In this document: positions 49,748-63,856 of the stretch, piece after piece
Layout of the letters: each line of letters starts with the position of its first letter
Position numbering within the stretch: the stretch's first letter is position 1
NCBI GenBank assembly: GCA_944474755.1
Contig: OX104114.1
Location: 30,093,220-30,157,219 of the forward strand
Length of the DNA: 64,000 nucleotides
Direction of reading: 5' to 3'
Source of the DNA: Limnoperna fortunei
Taxonomy: Eukaryota; Mollusca; Bivalvia; Mytilida; Modiolidae
Translations under genes and position numbers: made by a program
The notes under the pieces: generated by a model
Told to the model about the DNA's origin: nothing
Databases searched by the model: none
What the model saw: the letters and a program-made list of their open reading frames with translations, nothing else

Positions 49748-52700
49748 AAGGCTTTCCACTTCCGAGTGGGAAGCCTTTCTATTATTCTTCTGTTTCTTAT
49801 TAAGGCTTTCCACTTTCCAGTGGAAAGACTTATTGTTATTAGTCTGTTTCTTATTATTATTATTATTATTATTATTCTTATTGTTTTTCCGCCAACTGTT
49901 TTTTCCCATTATAAATTTTGTTTCGCGACATGTCGTAAAGACATTTTGTACTATGGATGTATAAGACATTACGCTTTCGCAGTTGACCCTGTCACACCGA
50001 ACACTTGTTCTTTACGGAGTTATCTCCCCTGTTACAGAAAAGCTTGTGTGCAGATAAACTATGAAACCGTAAAAGATTTCGCAATAAAAGTTGTTGCAAA
50101 ATGGTCAGCTATGGATTGCGACAATTTGTTACATATCGCGCAAAGTATTTTGACGACTCCTTGTAGGAGTTATTTCCCCTTATTTATTGGAAGTACAATT
50201 TGTACCATTGTAACTCATGAACCAGAGGTGATATAGACTAGATATTTCACAGTTGGTCATCATTGACCTTGACCTTGAAAAAGGTCACAAGGTCAAAGGT
50301 CAAGGTCATGTTCTAATTTTTGACACTTGGTTGTGTGCAGATCTCCTCCTTTACTATAATAGATAGAGAACTGAAACCTTTACCAAAATGTGTATCATAT
50401 TGAGATCTTAAATCGTCACTTTTTTTATTTGACATTTTTATAAGAGTTATCTCCCCTAGACCAATAAAATGTATTGTGAATTGCATTATATCACTATATC
50501 TCAGTAACTATAACAGATATATATACGAAACCTTATATCATTGGTCATCATTGACCGTGACCTTGAAAATGGACACAAGGTCAAAGGTCAAGGTCACGTT
50601 TGAAATTTTGGCATTGTCTTGTCATCGCTATTACTTTGAAACGGTAAAAGATAGGCTATAAGTTATAATGGATAAAATGTTGGTCTCATAAAGGCGCAAC
50701 TTTTTTCTATTTAAAGGGAAAGGATCCGGCTTCATCTTATAGGAGTTATCCCCCATTAAAACCATTGATAATTAGTTTTTCATTAATTGCTTATCAACTA
50801 TTGATAGTAGAGGCATGGGATCTTCACTATGGATCATTAGGACCCTTGACCTTGAAAACAAATACAAGGTCAAAGGTCAAGGTCATTTTCTAATTTTTTG
50901 TATATATTATAAGTAGTCATATCTTAATGACTTTAAGAGATATTGGCATAAAATCTTCAATGTTGATCACTGTTGACCTTCAGCATGGTCAAGGTCATGC
51001 TGTAAAAGTCAAGGTCAAAGTCCTTTATGAATGTTTTTCATGGTACTATGTATTTTGAATGGCTTCTTCTTTTAATGCTATTGCCTATAAGTAATATTTA
51101 CGTAGATTAAAAGATCAGTTATCAAGGTCATTCAAGTTTTCTTACGTCCTATTTAATGACCTTTCTTATTTTTAAAGATATCTAAATAGTTTTTTAATAA
51201 TTTTTGTTCTTATTAATTGCTATAGACAAATTACGTATGTTTCTTAGCTTTTTGGTTTCAAGGTCTTTTATTTAAGGTCTTCTTTTGAAGTGGAAAGCCT
51301 ATTAATCGTTCTTTAGAACGATTGAACCTATATTTATTATTATTATTCTTATTTTTTTCCGCCAACTTTTCTTTTCCCATTATAAATTTTGTTTCGCGAC
51401 ATGTCGAAAAGACCTTTTGTACTATGGGTTTATGAGACATTACGCTTTCGCAGTTGACCCTGCTACACCGACCACTTTTTCTTTACGGAGTTATTTCCCC
51501 TGTCATAAAAAAGCTTGTGTGCAGATTAACTTTGAAACTGTAAAAGATATCGCAATAAAAGTTGTTCCAAAATGTTCAGCGAAGGATTGCGACACTTTAT
51601 AACATATCGCATTAAAGAATTTTTCACCTTCTTATAGGAGTTATTTCCCCTTATTTATTGCAAGTAAATTTTTGACCAGAGTAACTCATGAACCAGAGGT
51701 GATAAAGACTAGATATTTCACAGTAGGTCATCATTGACCTTGACCTTGAAAAAGGTCACAAGGTCAAAGGTCAAGGTCATGTTCTAATTTTTGACCCTTT
51801 GTTGTGTGCAGATCTCCTCCTTTACTATAACAGATAGAGAACTGAAACCTTTACCAAAATGTGTATCATATTAAGATCTTGAATCGTCACTTTTTTTATT
51901 TGACATTTTATAAGAGTTGTCTCCCCTTAGACCAATAATATGCATTGTGAGTTACATTAGATCACTATATCTCAGTAACTATAACAGATATATACATGAA
52001 ACCTTATATCATTGGTCATCATTGACCTTGACCTTGAAAATGGACACAAGGTCAAAGGTCAAGGTCACGTTTGAAATTTTGACACTGTCTCGCCATCGCT
52101 ATTCCCTTGAGACGGTAAAAGATAGGCAATAACTTGTAATAGGTAAAATGTCAACTTTCACCTTGACCTTGCCCAAGGTCACAAGGTCAAAGGTCAAGGT
52201 CACCTGGGTTTCAGTACAGCGACATGTGAATTTTTGTACCTTTGGATTCGCTTTGTTTTTTTAGCTTGCTACATGTCGCAATACAATTTGGTGCCAGGCA
52301 TGGGCAAAAACATGGGGAATTTTAGGGTATTCCGCCAGCCTGCAAAAATAAAGGGGGGGGGGGTGTTTCTAAGGGACCCCATAAGAATGTAGTGTGCAGA
52401 TTTCATCCTAGACCACAGAGAATGGTGAAACAAAATGGACGCCAAATAGTTCGTGGATCGATGTCCTTGACTTGTCGCTACAGTAGAAATCATTCTGACG
52501 AACGATAAAACAATTTCCAGGTCATGAAAGTTGAAGATAGGTTTTTCATGCAAAAATCGCGATTTTCAGAAAAACCATAAATCCTAGCCTTTCGAAAATG
52601 GCGCCAATCGATTTAGAATGTCGATTTTACCCCAACCAAGTATCTCGGATGTGCATAAATGTCAACAAAATCGAAAATCGCCAGAAAAAATCAAATGTCG

Positions 52701-53495
52701 AGGCCCCATCGGTACCCCCTAAATTTCAGCGGTTGAATGTTTGTGCATTGATAAATCCTTAAAATATACATCTGAATTATGTCTTCATGAGTTGTTCTAG
52801 CTGAAACAAACATTTTTTCTACTTGAGCATTTATTTTGAAATGCCATCGAGTGTCGTCCGGTATGCACGACTGCAGTATTTTACCGAGCAAAGAAACGGT
52901 TTCCCTATTACAATGAATTGAAAGTAACATTCCTGTGAATTAAACTGTCAAAATAGCATCACTGTTGACCTCCTGAAAAGTCACCTTTTCAACAAAAAAA
53001 AAAAAAAAAAAAAAAAAAAAACAACTTCGTGATAATATATAAAATTGTCACGTGACTTTAGTCGTTTCCACCAGTCAAATCAATGCGTTTTATTTGTATT
53101 TTATAAATAAAAATCAAAGAATTTTCTGTCTTTCTTATTTATTTCATTGGTAAATACACGAAAACATTACAAAATGTCTTTGTATTTTAAATGTAGAAAA
53201 CACATTGAAGGTATATATACGTCAAAATTTGACTTTCTGCATATCGTCTTCCGTGGTCCAGTGGTATCAACGAGGGCTGGCAAGACTGACATCGTCGGTT
53301 CGAGCCTAGGATGTGACATATGATTTTTGCATGGTTTTCTGCTACGTTTCACGTATATTTTATGCAGTTATGGTTTTTTATATTGAAAAAACCAAAAAAA
53401 AAATGAAATTTTTTTACGCCGCGGTGTAAAAAATGTCGATGGAAGTGGTAAGCCATGATTATTTGTGGCGAAGTCACAAATGAAAGTATATTATT
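49748..53495 (+). repeat. A2 unit interrupted by a C element
   Basis: 5' end 49748-49801, insert 49802-51338, then the unit resumes. The tRNA-like head is at 53247-53318. Near its 3' end GAACC is changed to GAAAG (53485-53486), which alters the otherwise constant end just after the stem-loop. Confidence 0.93.
49802..51338 (+). mobile_element. C-family Helentron-like element, copy C2
   Basis: 5' hairpin with one mismatch (AGTGGAAAGACTT arm), a long ATT run, then TTGTTTTTCCGCC. It shares the C-specific 3' region with C1. The end is AAGTGGAAAGCCTATT followed by the stem-loop AATCGTTCT-TT-AGAACGATT (51304-51323) and GAACCTATATTTATT. The loop is TT here and AA in C1, while the stem is identical. 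Confidence 0.73.
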
Positions 53496-55708
53496 AAGGC
53501 TTTCCACTTCCGAGTGGGAAGCCTTTCTATTATTCTTCTGTTTCTTATTATTATTATTATTCTTATTTTTTTCCGCCAACTTTTCTTTTCCCATTATAAA
53601 TTTTGTTTCGCGACATGTCGAAAAGACCTTTTGTACTATGGGTTTATGAGACATTACGCTTTCGCAGTTGACCCTGCTACACCGACCACTTTTTCTTTAC
53701 GGAGTTATTTCCCCTGTCATAAAAAAGCTTGTGTGCAGATTAACTTTGAAACTGTAAAAGATATCGCAATAAAAGTTGTTCCAAAATGTTCAGCGAAGGA
53801 TTGCGACACTTTATAACATATCGCATTAAAGAATTTTTCACCTTCTTATAGGAGTTATTTCCCCTTATTTATTGCAAGTAAATTTTTGACCAGAGTAACT
53901 CATGAACCAGAGGTGATAAAGACTAGATATTTCACAGTAGGTCATCATTGACCTTGACCTTGAAAAAGGTCACAAGGTCAAAGGTCAAGGTCATGTTCTA
54001 ATTTTTGACCCTTTGTTGTGTGCAGATCTCCTCCTTTACTATAACAGATAGAGAACTGAAACCTTTACCAAAATGTGTATCATATTAAGATCTTGAATCG
54101 TCACTTTTTTTATTTGACATTTTATAAGAGTTGTCTCCCCTTAGACCAATAATATGCATTGTGAGTTACATTAGATCACTATATCTCAGTAACTATAACA
54201 GATATATACATGAAACCTTATATCATTGGTCATCATTGACCTTGACCTTGAAAATGGACACAAGGTCAAAGGTCAAGGTCACGTTTGAAATTTTGACACT
54301 GTCTCGCCATCGCTATTCCCTTGAGACGGTAAAAGATAGGCAATAACTTGTAATAGGTAAAATGTCAACTTTCACCTTGACCTTGCCCAAGGTCACAAGG
54401 TCAAAGGTCAAGGTCACCTGGGTTTCAGTACAGCGACATGTGAATTTTTGTACCTTTGGATTCGCTTTGTTTTTTTAGCTTGCTACATGTCGCAATACAA
54501 TTTGGTGCCAGGCATGGGCAAAAACATGGGGAATTTTAGGGTATTCCGCCAGCCTGCAAAAATAAAGGGGGGGGGGTGTTTCTAAGGGACCCCATAAGAA
54601 TGTAGTGTGCAGATTTCATCCTAGACCACAGAGAATGGTGAAACAAAATGGACGCCAAATAGTTCGTGGATCGATGTCCTTGACTTGTCGCTACAGTAGA
54701 AATCATTCTGACGAACGATAAAACAATTTCCAGGTCATGAAAGTTGAAGATAGGTTTTTCATGCAAAAATCGCGATTTTCAGAAAAACCATAAATCCTAG
54801 CCTTTCGAAAATGGCGCCAATCGATTTAGAATGTCGATTTTACCCCAACCAAGTATCTCGGATGTGCATAAATGTCAACAAAATCGAAAATCGCCAGAAA
54901 AAATCAAATGTCGAGGCCCCATCGGTACCCCCTAAATTTCAGCGGTTGAATGTTTGTGCATTGATAAATCCTTAAAATATACATCTGAATTATGTCTTCA
55001 TGAGTTGTTCTAGCTGAAACAAACATTTTTTCTACTTGAGCATTTATTTTGAAATGCCATCGAGTGTCGTCCGGTATGCACGACTGCAGTATTTTACCGA
55101 GCAAAGAAACGGTTTCCCTATTACAATGAATTGAAAGTAACATTCCTGTGAATTAAACTGTCAAAATAGCATCACTGTTGACCTCCTGAAAAGTCACCTT
55201 TTCAACAAAAAAAAAAAAAAAAAAAAAAAAAAAACAACTTCGTGATAATATATAAAATTGTCACGTGACTTTAGTCGTTTCCACCAGTCAAATCAATGCG
55301 TTTTATTTGTATTTTATAAATAAAAATCAAAGAATTTTCTGTCTTTCTTATTTATTTCATTGGTAAATACACGAAAACATTACAAAATGTCTTTGTATTT
55401 TAAATGTAGAAAACACATTGAAGGTATATATACGTCAAAATTTGACTTTCTGCATATCGTCTTCCGTGGTCCAGTGGTATCAACGAGGGCTGGCAAGACT
55501 GACATCGTCGGTTCGAGCCTAGGATGTGACATATGATTTTTGCATGGTTTTCTGCTACGTTTCACGTATATTTTATGCAGTTATGGTTTTTTATATTGAA
55601 AAAACCAAAAAAAAAATGAAATTTTTTTACGCCGCGGTGTAAAAAATGTCGATGGAAGTGGTAAGCCATGATTATTTGTGGCGAAGTCACAAATGAACCT
55701 ATATTATT
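53496..55708 (+). repeat. A2 unit, 2,213 bp
   Basis: A2 landmarks, with a G tract of 10 G. The tRNA-like head is at 55460-55531. Confidence 0.94.
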
Positions 55709-57921
55709 AAGGCTTTCCACTTCCGAGTGGGAAGCCTTTCTATTATTCTTCTGTTTCTTATTATTATTATTATTCTTATTTTTTTCCGCCAACTTTTCTT
55801 TTCCCATTATAAATTTTGTTTCGCGACATGTCGAAAAGACCTTTTGTACTATGGGTTTATGAGACATTACGCTTTCGCAGTTGACCCTGCTACACCGACC
55901 ACTTTTTCTTTACGGAGTTATTTCCCCTGTCATAAAAAAGCTTGTGTGCAGATTAACTTTGAAACTGTAAAAGATATCGCAATAAAAGTTGTTCCAAAAT
56001 GTTCAGCGAAGGATTGCGACACTTTATAACATATCGCATTAAAGAATTTTTCACCTTCTTATAGGAGTTATTTCCCCTTATTTATTGCAAGTAAATTTTT
56101 GACCAGAGTAACTCATGAACCAGAGGTGATAAAGACTAGATATTTCACAGTAGGTCATCATTGACCTTGACCTTGAAAAAGGTCACAAGGTCAAAGGTCA
56201 AGGTCATGTTCTAATTTTTGACCCTTTGTTGTGTGCAGATCTCCTCCTTTACTATAACAGATAGAGAACTGAAACCTTTACCAAAATGTGTATCATATTA
56301 AGATCTTGAATCGTCACTTTTTTTATTTGACATTTTATAAGAGTTGTCTCCCCTTAGACCAATAATATGCATTGTGAGTTACATTAGATCACTATATCTC
56401 AGTAACTATAACAGATATATACATGAAACCTTATATCATTGGTCATCATTGACCTTGACCTTGAAAATGGACACAAGGTCAAAGGTCAAGGTCACGTTTG
56501 AAATTTTGACACTGTCTCGCCATCGCTATTCCCTTGAGACGGTAAAAGATAGGCAATAACTTGTAATAGGTAAAATGTCAACTTTCACCTTGACCTTGCC
56601 CAAGGTCACAAGGTCAAAGGTCAAGGTCACCTGGGTTTCAGTACAGCGACATGTGAATTTTTGTACCTTTGGATTCGCTTTGTTTTTTTAGCTTGCTACA
56701 TGTCGCAATACAATTTGGTGCCAGGCATGGGCAAAAACATGGGGAATTTTAGGGTATTCCGCCAGCCTGCAAAAATAAAGGGGGGGGGGGTGTTTCTAAG
56801 GGACCCCATAAGAATGTAGTGTGCAGATTTCATCCTAGACCACAGAGAATGGTGAAACAAAATGGACGCCAAATAGTTCGTGGATCGATGTCCTTGACTT
56901 GTCGCTACAGTAGAAATCATTCTGACGAACGATAAAACAATTTCCAGGTCATGAAAGTTGAAGATAGGTTTTTCATGCAAAAATCGCGATTTTCAGAAAA
57001 ACCATAAATCCTAGCCTTTCGAAAATGGCGCCAATCGATTTAGAATGTCGATTTTACCCCAACCAAGTATCTCGGATGTGCATAAATGTCAACAAAATCG
57101 AAAATCGCCAGAAAAAATCAAATGTCGAGGCCCCATCGGTACCCCCTAAATTTCAGCGGTTGAATGTTTGTGCATTGATAAATCCTTAAAATATACATCT
57201 GAATTATGTCTTCATGAGTTGTTCTAGCTGAAACAAACATTTTTTCTACTTGAGCATTTATTTTGAAATGCCATCGAGTGTCGTCCGGTATGCACGACTG
57301 CAGTATTTTACCGAGCAAAGAAACGGTTTCCCTATTACAATGAATTGAAAGTAACATTCCTGTGAATTAAACTGTCAAAATAGCATCACTGTTGACCTCC
57401 TGAAAAGTCACCTTTTCAACAACAAAAAAAAAAAAAAAAAAAAAAAACAACTTCGTGATAATATATAAAATTGTCACGTGACTTTAGTCGTTTCCACCAG
57501 TCAAATCAATGCGTTTTATTTGTATTTTATAAATAAAAATCAAAGAATTTTCTGTCTTTCTTATTTATTTCATTGGTAAATACACGAAAACATTACAAAA
57601 TGTCTTTGTATTTTAAATGTAGAAAACACATTGAAGGTATATATACGTCAAAATTTGACTTTCTGCATATCGTCTTCCGTGGTCCAGTGGTATCAACGAG
57701 GGCTGGCAAGACTGACATCGTCGGTTCGAGCCTAGGATGTGACATATGATTTTTGCATGGTTTTCTGCTACGTTTCACGTATATTTTATGCAGTTATGGT
57801 TTTTTATATTGAAAAAACCAAAAAAAAAATGAAATTTTTTTACGCCGCGGTGTAAAAAATGTCGATGGAAGTGGTAAGCCATGATTATTTGTGGCGAAGT
57901 CACAAATGAACCTATATTATT
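55709..57921 (+). repeat. A2 unit, 2,213 bp, interrupted A tract
   Basis: A2 landmarks. The A tract is broken by a C at 57423. The G tract is 11 G. The tRNA-like head is at 57673-57744. Confidence 0.94.
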
Positions 57922-60134
57922 AAGGCTTTCCACTTCCGAGTGGGAAGCCTTTCTATTATTCTTCTGTTTCTTATTATTATTATTATTCTTATTTTTTTCC
58001 GCCAACTTTTCTTTTCCCATTATAAATTTTGTTTCGCGACATGTCGAAAAGACCTTTTGTACTATGGGTTTATGAGACATTACGCTTTCGCAGTTGACCC
58101 TGCTACACCGACCACTTTTTCTTTACGGAGTTATTTCCCCTGTCATAAAAAAGCTTGTGTGCAGATTAACTTTGAAACTGTAAAAGATATCGCAATAAAA
58201 GTTGTTCCAAAATGTTCAGCGAAGGATTGCGACACTTTATAACATATCGCATTAAAGAATTTTTCACCTTCTTATAGGAGTTATTTCCCCTTATTTATTG
58301 CAAGTAAATTTTTGACCAGAGTAACTCATGAACCAGAGGTGATAAAGACTAGATATTTCACAGTAGGTCATCATTGACCTTGACCTTGAAAAAGGTCACA
58401 AGGTCAAAGGTCAAGGTCATGTTCTAATTTTTGACCCTTTGTTGTGTGCAGATCTCCTCCTTTACTATAACAGATAGAGAACTGAAACCTTTACCAAAAT
58501 GTGTATCATATTAAGATCTTGAATCGTCACTTTTTTTATTTGACATTTTATAAGAGTTGTCTCCCCTTAGACCAATAATATGCATTGTGAGTTACATTAG
58601 ATCACTATATCTCAGTAACTATAACAGATATATACATGAAACCTTATATCATTGGTCATCATTGACCTTGACCTTGAAAATGGACACAAGGTCAAAGGTC
58701 AAGGTCACGTTTGAAATTTTGACACTGTCTCGCCATCGCTATTCCCTTGAGACGGTAAAAGATAGGCAATAACTTGTAATAGGTAAAATGTCAACTTTCA
58801 CCTTGACCTTGCCCAAGGTCACAAGGTCAAAGGTCAAGGTCACCTGGGTTTCAGTACAGCGACATGTGAATTTTTGTACCTTTGGATTCGCTTTGTTTTT
58901 TTAGCTTGCTACATGTCGCAATACAATTTGGTGCCAGGCATGGGCAAAAACATGGGGAATTTTAGGGTATTCCGCCAGCCTGCAAAAATAAAGGGGGGGG
59001 GGTGTTTCTAAGGGACCCCATAAGAATGTAGTGTGCAGATTTCATCCTAGACCACAGAGAATGGTGAAACAAAATGGACGCCAAATAGTTCGTGGATCGA
59101 TGTCCTTGACTTGTCGCTACAGTAGAAATCATTCTGACGAACGATAAAACAATTTCCAGGTCATGAAAGTTGAAGATAGGTTTTTCATGCAAAAATCGCG
59201 ATTTTCAGAAAAACCATAAATCCTAGCCTTTCGAAAATGGCGCCAATCGATTTAGAATGTCGATTTTACCCCAACCAAGTATCTCGGATGTGCATAAATG
59301 TCAACAAAATCGAAAATCGCCAGAAAAAATCAAATGTCGAGGCCCCATCGGTACCCCCTAAATTTCAGCGGTTGAATGTTTGTGCATTGATAAATCCTTA
59401 AAATATACATCTGAATTATGTCTTCATGAGTTGTTCTAGCTGAAACAAACATTTTTTCTACTTGAGCATTTATTTTGAAATGCCATCGAGTGTCGTCCGG
59501 TATGCACGACTGCAGTATTTTACCGAGCAAAGAAACGGTTTCCCTATTACAATGAATTGAAAGTAACATTCCTGTGAATTAAACTGTCAAAATAGCATCA
59601 CTGTTGACCTCCTGAAAAGTCACCTTTTCAACAAAAAAAAAAAAAAAAAAAAAAAAAAAACAACTTCGTGATAATATATAAAATTGTCACGTGACTTTAG
59701 TCGTTTCCACCAGTCAAATCAATGCGTTTTATTTGTATTTTATAAATAAAAATCAAAGAATTTTCTGTCTTTCTTATTTATTTCATTGGTAAATACACGA
59801 AAACATTACAAAATGTCTTTGTATTTTAAATGTAGAAAACACATTGAAGGTATATATACGTCAAAATTTGACTTTCTGCATATCGTCTTCCGTGGTCCAG
59901 TGGTATCAACGAGGGCTGGCAAGACTGACATCGTCGGTTCGAGCCTAGGATGTGACATATGATTTTTGCATGGTTTTCTGCTACGTTTCACGTATATTTT
60001 ATGCAGTTATGGTTTTTTATATTGAAAAAACCAAAAAAAAAATGAATTTTTTTTACGCCGCGGTGTAAAAAATGTCGATGGAAGTGGTAAGCCATGATTA
60101 TTTGTGGCGAAGTCACAAATGAACCTATATTATT
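57922..60134 (+). repeat. A2 unit, 2,213 bp
   Basis: A2 landmarks. The tRNA-like head is at 59886-59957. A private A-to-T change gives GAATTTTTTTT before the CCGCGG palindrome. Confidence 0.94.
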
Positions 60135-63100
60135 AAGGCTTTCCACTTCCGAGTGGGAAGCCTTTCTATTATTCTTCTGTTTCTTATTAAGGCTTTCCAC
60201 TTTCCAGTGGAAAGACTTATTGCATTTTGTCTGTTTCTTATTATTATTATTATTATTATTCTTATTATTCTTCCGCCAAGTTTTGTTATCCCATTATAAA
60301 TTTTGTTTCGCGACATGTCGTAAAGACATTTTGTACTATGAATGTATGAGACATTACGCATTCGCAGTTAACCCTGTCACACCGAACACTTTTTCTTTAC
60401 GGAGTTATTTCCCCTGTCATAAAAATCTTGTGTGCAGATAAACTTTGAAACCGTAAAAGATTTCGCAATGAAAGTTGTTGCAAAATGCTCAGCTATTGAT
60501 CGCGACAATTTGTTACATATCGCGCAAAGTATTTTGACGACTCCTTGTAGGAGTTATTTCCCCTTATTTATTGGAAGTACATTTTGTACCATAGTAACTC
60601 ATGAACCAGAGATGACAGTGACTAGATATTTCACAGTTGATCATCATTGACCTTGACCTTGAAAAAGGTCACAAGGTCAAAGGTCAAGGTCACATTCTAA
60701 ATTTTGACACTGTGGTGTGTGCGATTCTCCTCCTGAACCATAAGAGATACAGAAATAAATCTTTTACCAAAATGTGTATCATATTAAGGTCTTGAAAGGT
60801 CACTATAAATGATTTGACTTTTGAAAGAGTTATCTCCCCTGGATCAATTAAATATAGTGTATATAGCGTTATCTCAGTAACTATGACAGATATTTATATG
60901 AAACCTTATATCATTAGTCATCATTGACCTTGACCTTGAAAATGGACACAAGGTCAAAGGTCAATGTCACGTTTGAAATTTTGACATAATCTTGTCATCG
61001 CTATTTCTTTGAAACGGTAAAAGATAGCTTATAACTTATAACGGATAAAATGTCGGCCTCATAAATGCGCAACTTTTTTCTATTTAAAGGAAAAGGATTT
61101 GACTTCATCTTATAGGAGTTATCTCCCATTACAACCATTGATATTTACTTTTTCATTGATATCTTATTAACTATTGATAGTAGAGGCATGGGGACTTCAC
61201 CAAAGACCATTATGACCCTTGACCTTGAAAATAGAAACAAGGTAAAAGGTCAAGGTCATCTTATAAATTTGGGTATTTATGATAAATACGCATTTCTTCA
61301 TAATTATAAGACATATTGACAAAGGATCTTCACTATTGGTCCTTTATTGACCCTCAGCATGGTCAAGGTTATATTGACAGCAGTCAAGGTCAAATAATAT
61401 TTTTTGGAAATTCTCCTTTTTCGTGTATATAAAATGGTAATTACAAGTAAATGATTTGTTTTTAAAGCATTGAATATGCAAATATCAAACACTTGGTAGT
61501 CAAGGTCATTTATCACAATAAACGTCCTATTTTTTTACCTTTTTTATTTCAAAAGATATACGAATGGTTTTTCTTTCTTTTGTTTATTTTGAAAAGAAGA
61601 TTCAATTTCCATATAGCCAAAGTCAATGTCAAGGTCATTTATGCAATAAGTGGAAAGCCTCTCATTTGTTCGGTAGAACCAATGAACTTATATTTATTAT
61701 TATTATTCTTATTTTTTTCCGCCAACTTTTCTTTTCCCATTATAAATTTTGTTTCGCGACATGTCGAAAAGACCTTTTGTACTATGGGTTTATGAGACAT
61801 TACGCTTTCGCAGTTGACCCTGCTACACCGACCACTTTTTCTTTACGGAGTTATTTCCCCTGTCATAAAAAAGCTTGTGTGCAGATTAACTTTGAAACTG
61901 TAAAAGATATCGCAATAAAAGTTGTTCCAAAATGTTCAGCGAAGGATTGCGACACTTTATAACATATCGCATTAAAGAATTTTTCACCTTCTTATAGGAG
62001 TTATTTCCCCTTATTTATTGCAAGTAAATTTTTGACCAGAGTAACTCATGAACCAGAGGTGATAAAGACTAGATATTTCACAGTAGGTCATCATTGACCT
62101 TGACCTTGAAAAAGGTCACAAGGTCAAAGGTCAAGGTCATGTTCTAATTTTTGACCCTTTGTTGTGTGCAGATCTCCTCCTTTACTATAACAGATAGAGA
62201 ACTGAAACCTTTACCAAAATGTGTATCATATTAAGATCTTGAATCGTCACTTTTTTTATTTGACATTTTATAAGAGTTGTCTCCCCTTAGACCAATAATA
62301 TGCATTGTGAGTTACATTAGATCACTATATCTCAGTAACTATAACAGATATATACATGAAACCTTATATCATTGGTCATCATTGACCTTGACCTTGAAAA
62401 TGGACACAAGGTCAAAGGTCAAGGTCACGTTTGAAATTTTGACACTGTCTCGCCATCGCTATTCCCTTGAGACGGTAAAAGATAGGCAATAACTTGTAAT
62501 AGGTAAAATGTCAACTTTCACCTTGACCTTGCCCAAGGTCACAAGGTCAAAGGTCAAGGTCACCTGGGTTTCAGTACAGCGACATGTGAATTTTTGTACC
62601 TTTGGATTCGCTTTGTTTTTTTAGCTTGCTACATGTCGCAATACAATTTGGTGCCAGGCATGGGCAAAAACATGGGGAATTTTAGGGTATTCCGCCAGCC
62701 TGCAAAAATAAAGGGGGGGGGGGGTGTTTCTAAGGGACCCCATAAGAATGTAGTGTGCAGATTTCATCCTAGACCACAGAGAATGGTGAAACAAAATGGA
62801 CGCCAAATAGTTCGTGGATCGATGTCCTTGACTTGTCGCTACAGTAGAAATCATTCTGACGAACGATAAAACAATTTCCAGGTCATGAAAGTTGAAGATA
62901 GGTTTTTCATGCAAAAATCGCGATTTTCAGAAAAACCATAAATCCTAGCCTTTCGAAAATGGCGCCAATCGATTTAGAATGTCGATTTTACCCCAACCAA
63001 GTATCTCGGATGTGCATAAATGTCAACAAAATCGAAAATCGCCAGAAAAAATCAAATGTCGAGGCCCCATCGGTACCCCCTAAATTTCAGCGGTTGAATG

Positions 63101-63856
63101 TTTGTGCATTGATAAATCCTTAAAATATACATCTGAATTATGTCTTCATGAGTTGTTCTAGCTGAAACAAACATTTTTTCTACTTGAGCATTTATTTTGA
63201 AATGCCATCGAGTGTCGTCCGGTATGCACGACTGCAGTATTTTACCGAGCAAAGAAACGGTTTCCCTATTACAATGAATTGAAAGTAACATTCCTGTGAA
63301 TTAAACTGTCAAAATAGCATCACTGTTGACCTCCTGAAAAGTCACCTTTTCAACAAAAAAAAAAAAAAAAAAAAAAAAAAAACAACTTCGTGATAATATA
63401 TAAAATTGTCACGTGACTTTAGTCGTTTCCACCAGTCAAATCAATGCGTTTTATTTGTATTTTATAAATAAAAATCAAAGAATTTTCTGTCTTTCTTATT
63501 TATTTCATTGGTAAATACACGAAAACATTACAAAATGTCTTTGTATTTTAAATGTAGAAAACACATTGAAGGTATATATACGTCAAAATTTGACTTTCTG
63601 CATATCGTCTTCCGTGGTCCAGTGGTATCAACGAGGGCTGGCAAGACTGACATCGTCGGTTCGAGCCTAGGATGTGACATATGATTTTTGCATGGTTTTC
63701 TGCTACGTTTCACGTATATTTTATGCAGTTATGGTTTTTTATATTGAAAAAACCAAAAAAAAAATGAAATTTTTTTACGCCGCGGTGTAAAAAATGTCGA
63801 TGGAAGTGGTAAGCCATGATTATTTGTGGCGAAGTCACAAATGAACCTATATTATT
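60135..63856 (+). repeat. A2 unit interrupted by a B element
   Basis: 5' end 60135-60188, insert 60189-61698, then the unit resumes in the ATT run. The G tract is 12 G. The tRNA-like head is at 63608-63679. Confidence 0.94.
60189..61698 (+). mobile_element. B-family Helentron-like element, copy B3
   Basis: Same length (1,510 bp) and landmarks as B1 and B2, with scattered substitutions: for example GTTGATCATCATT for GTTGGTCATCATT before core 1, and GGTCAATGTCA for GGTCAAGGTCA in core 2, which destroys one half-site. Confidence 0.75.
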
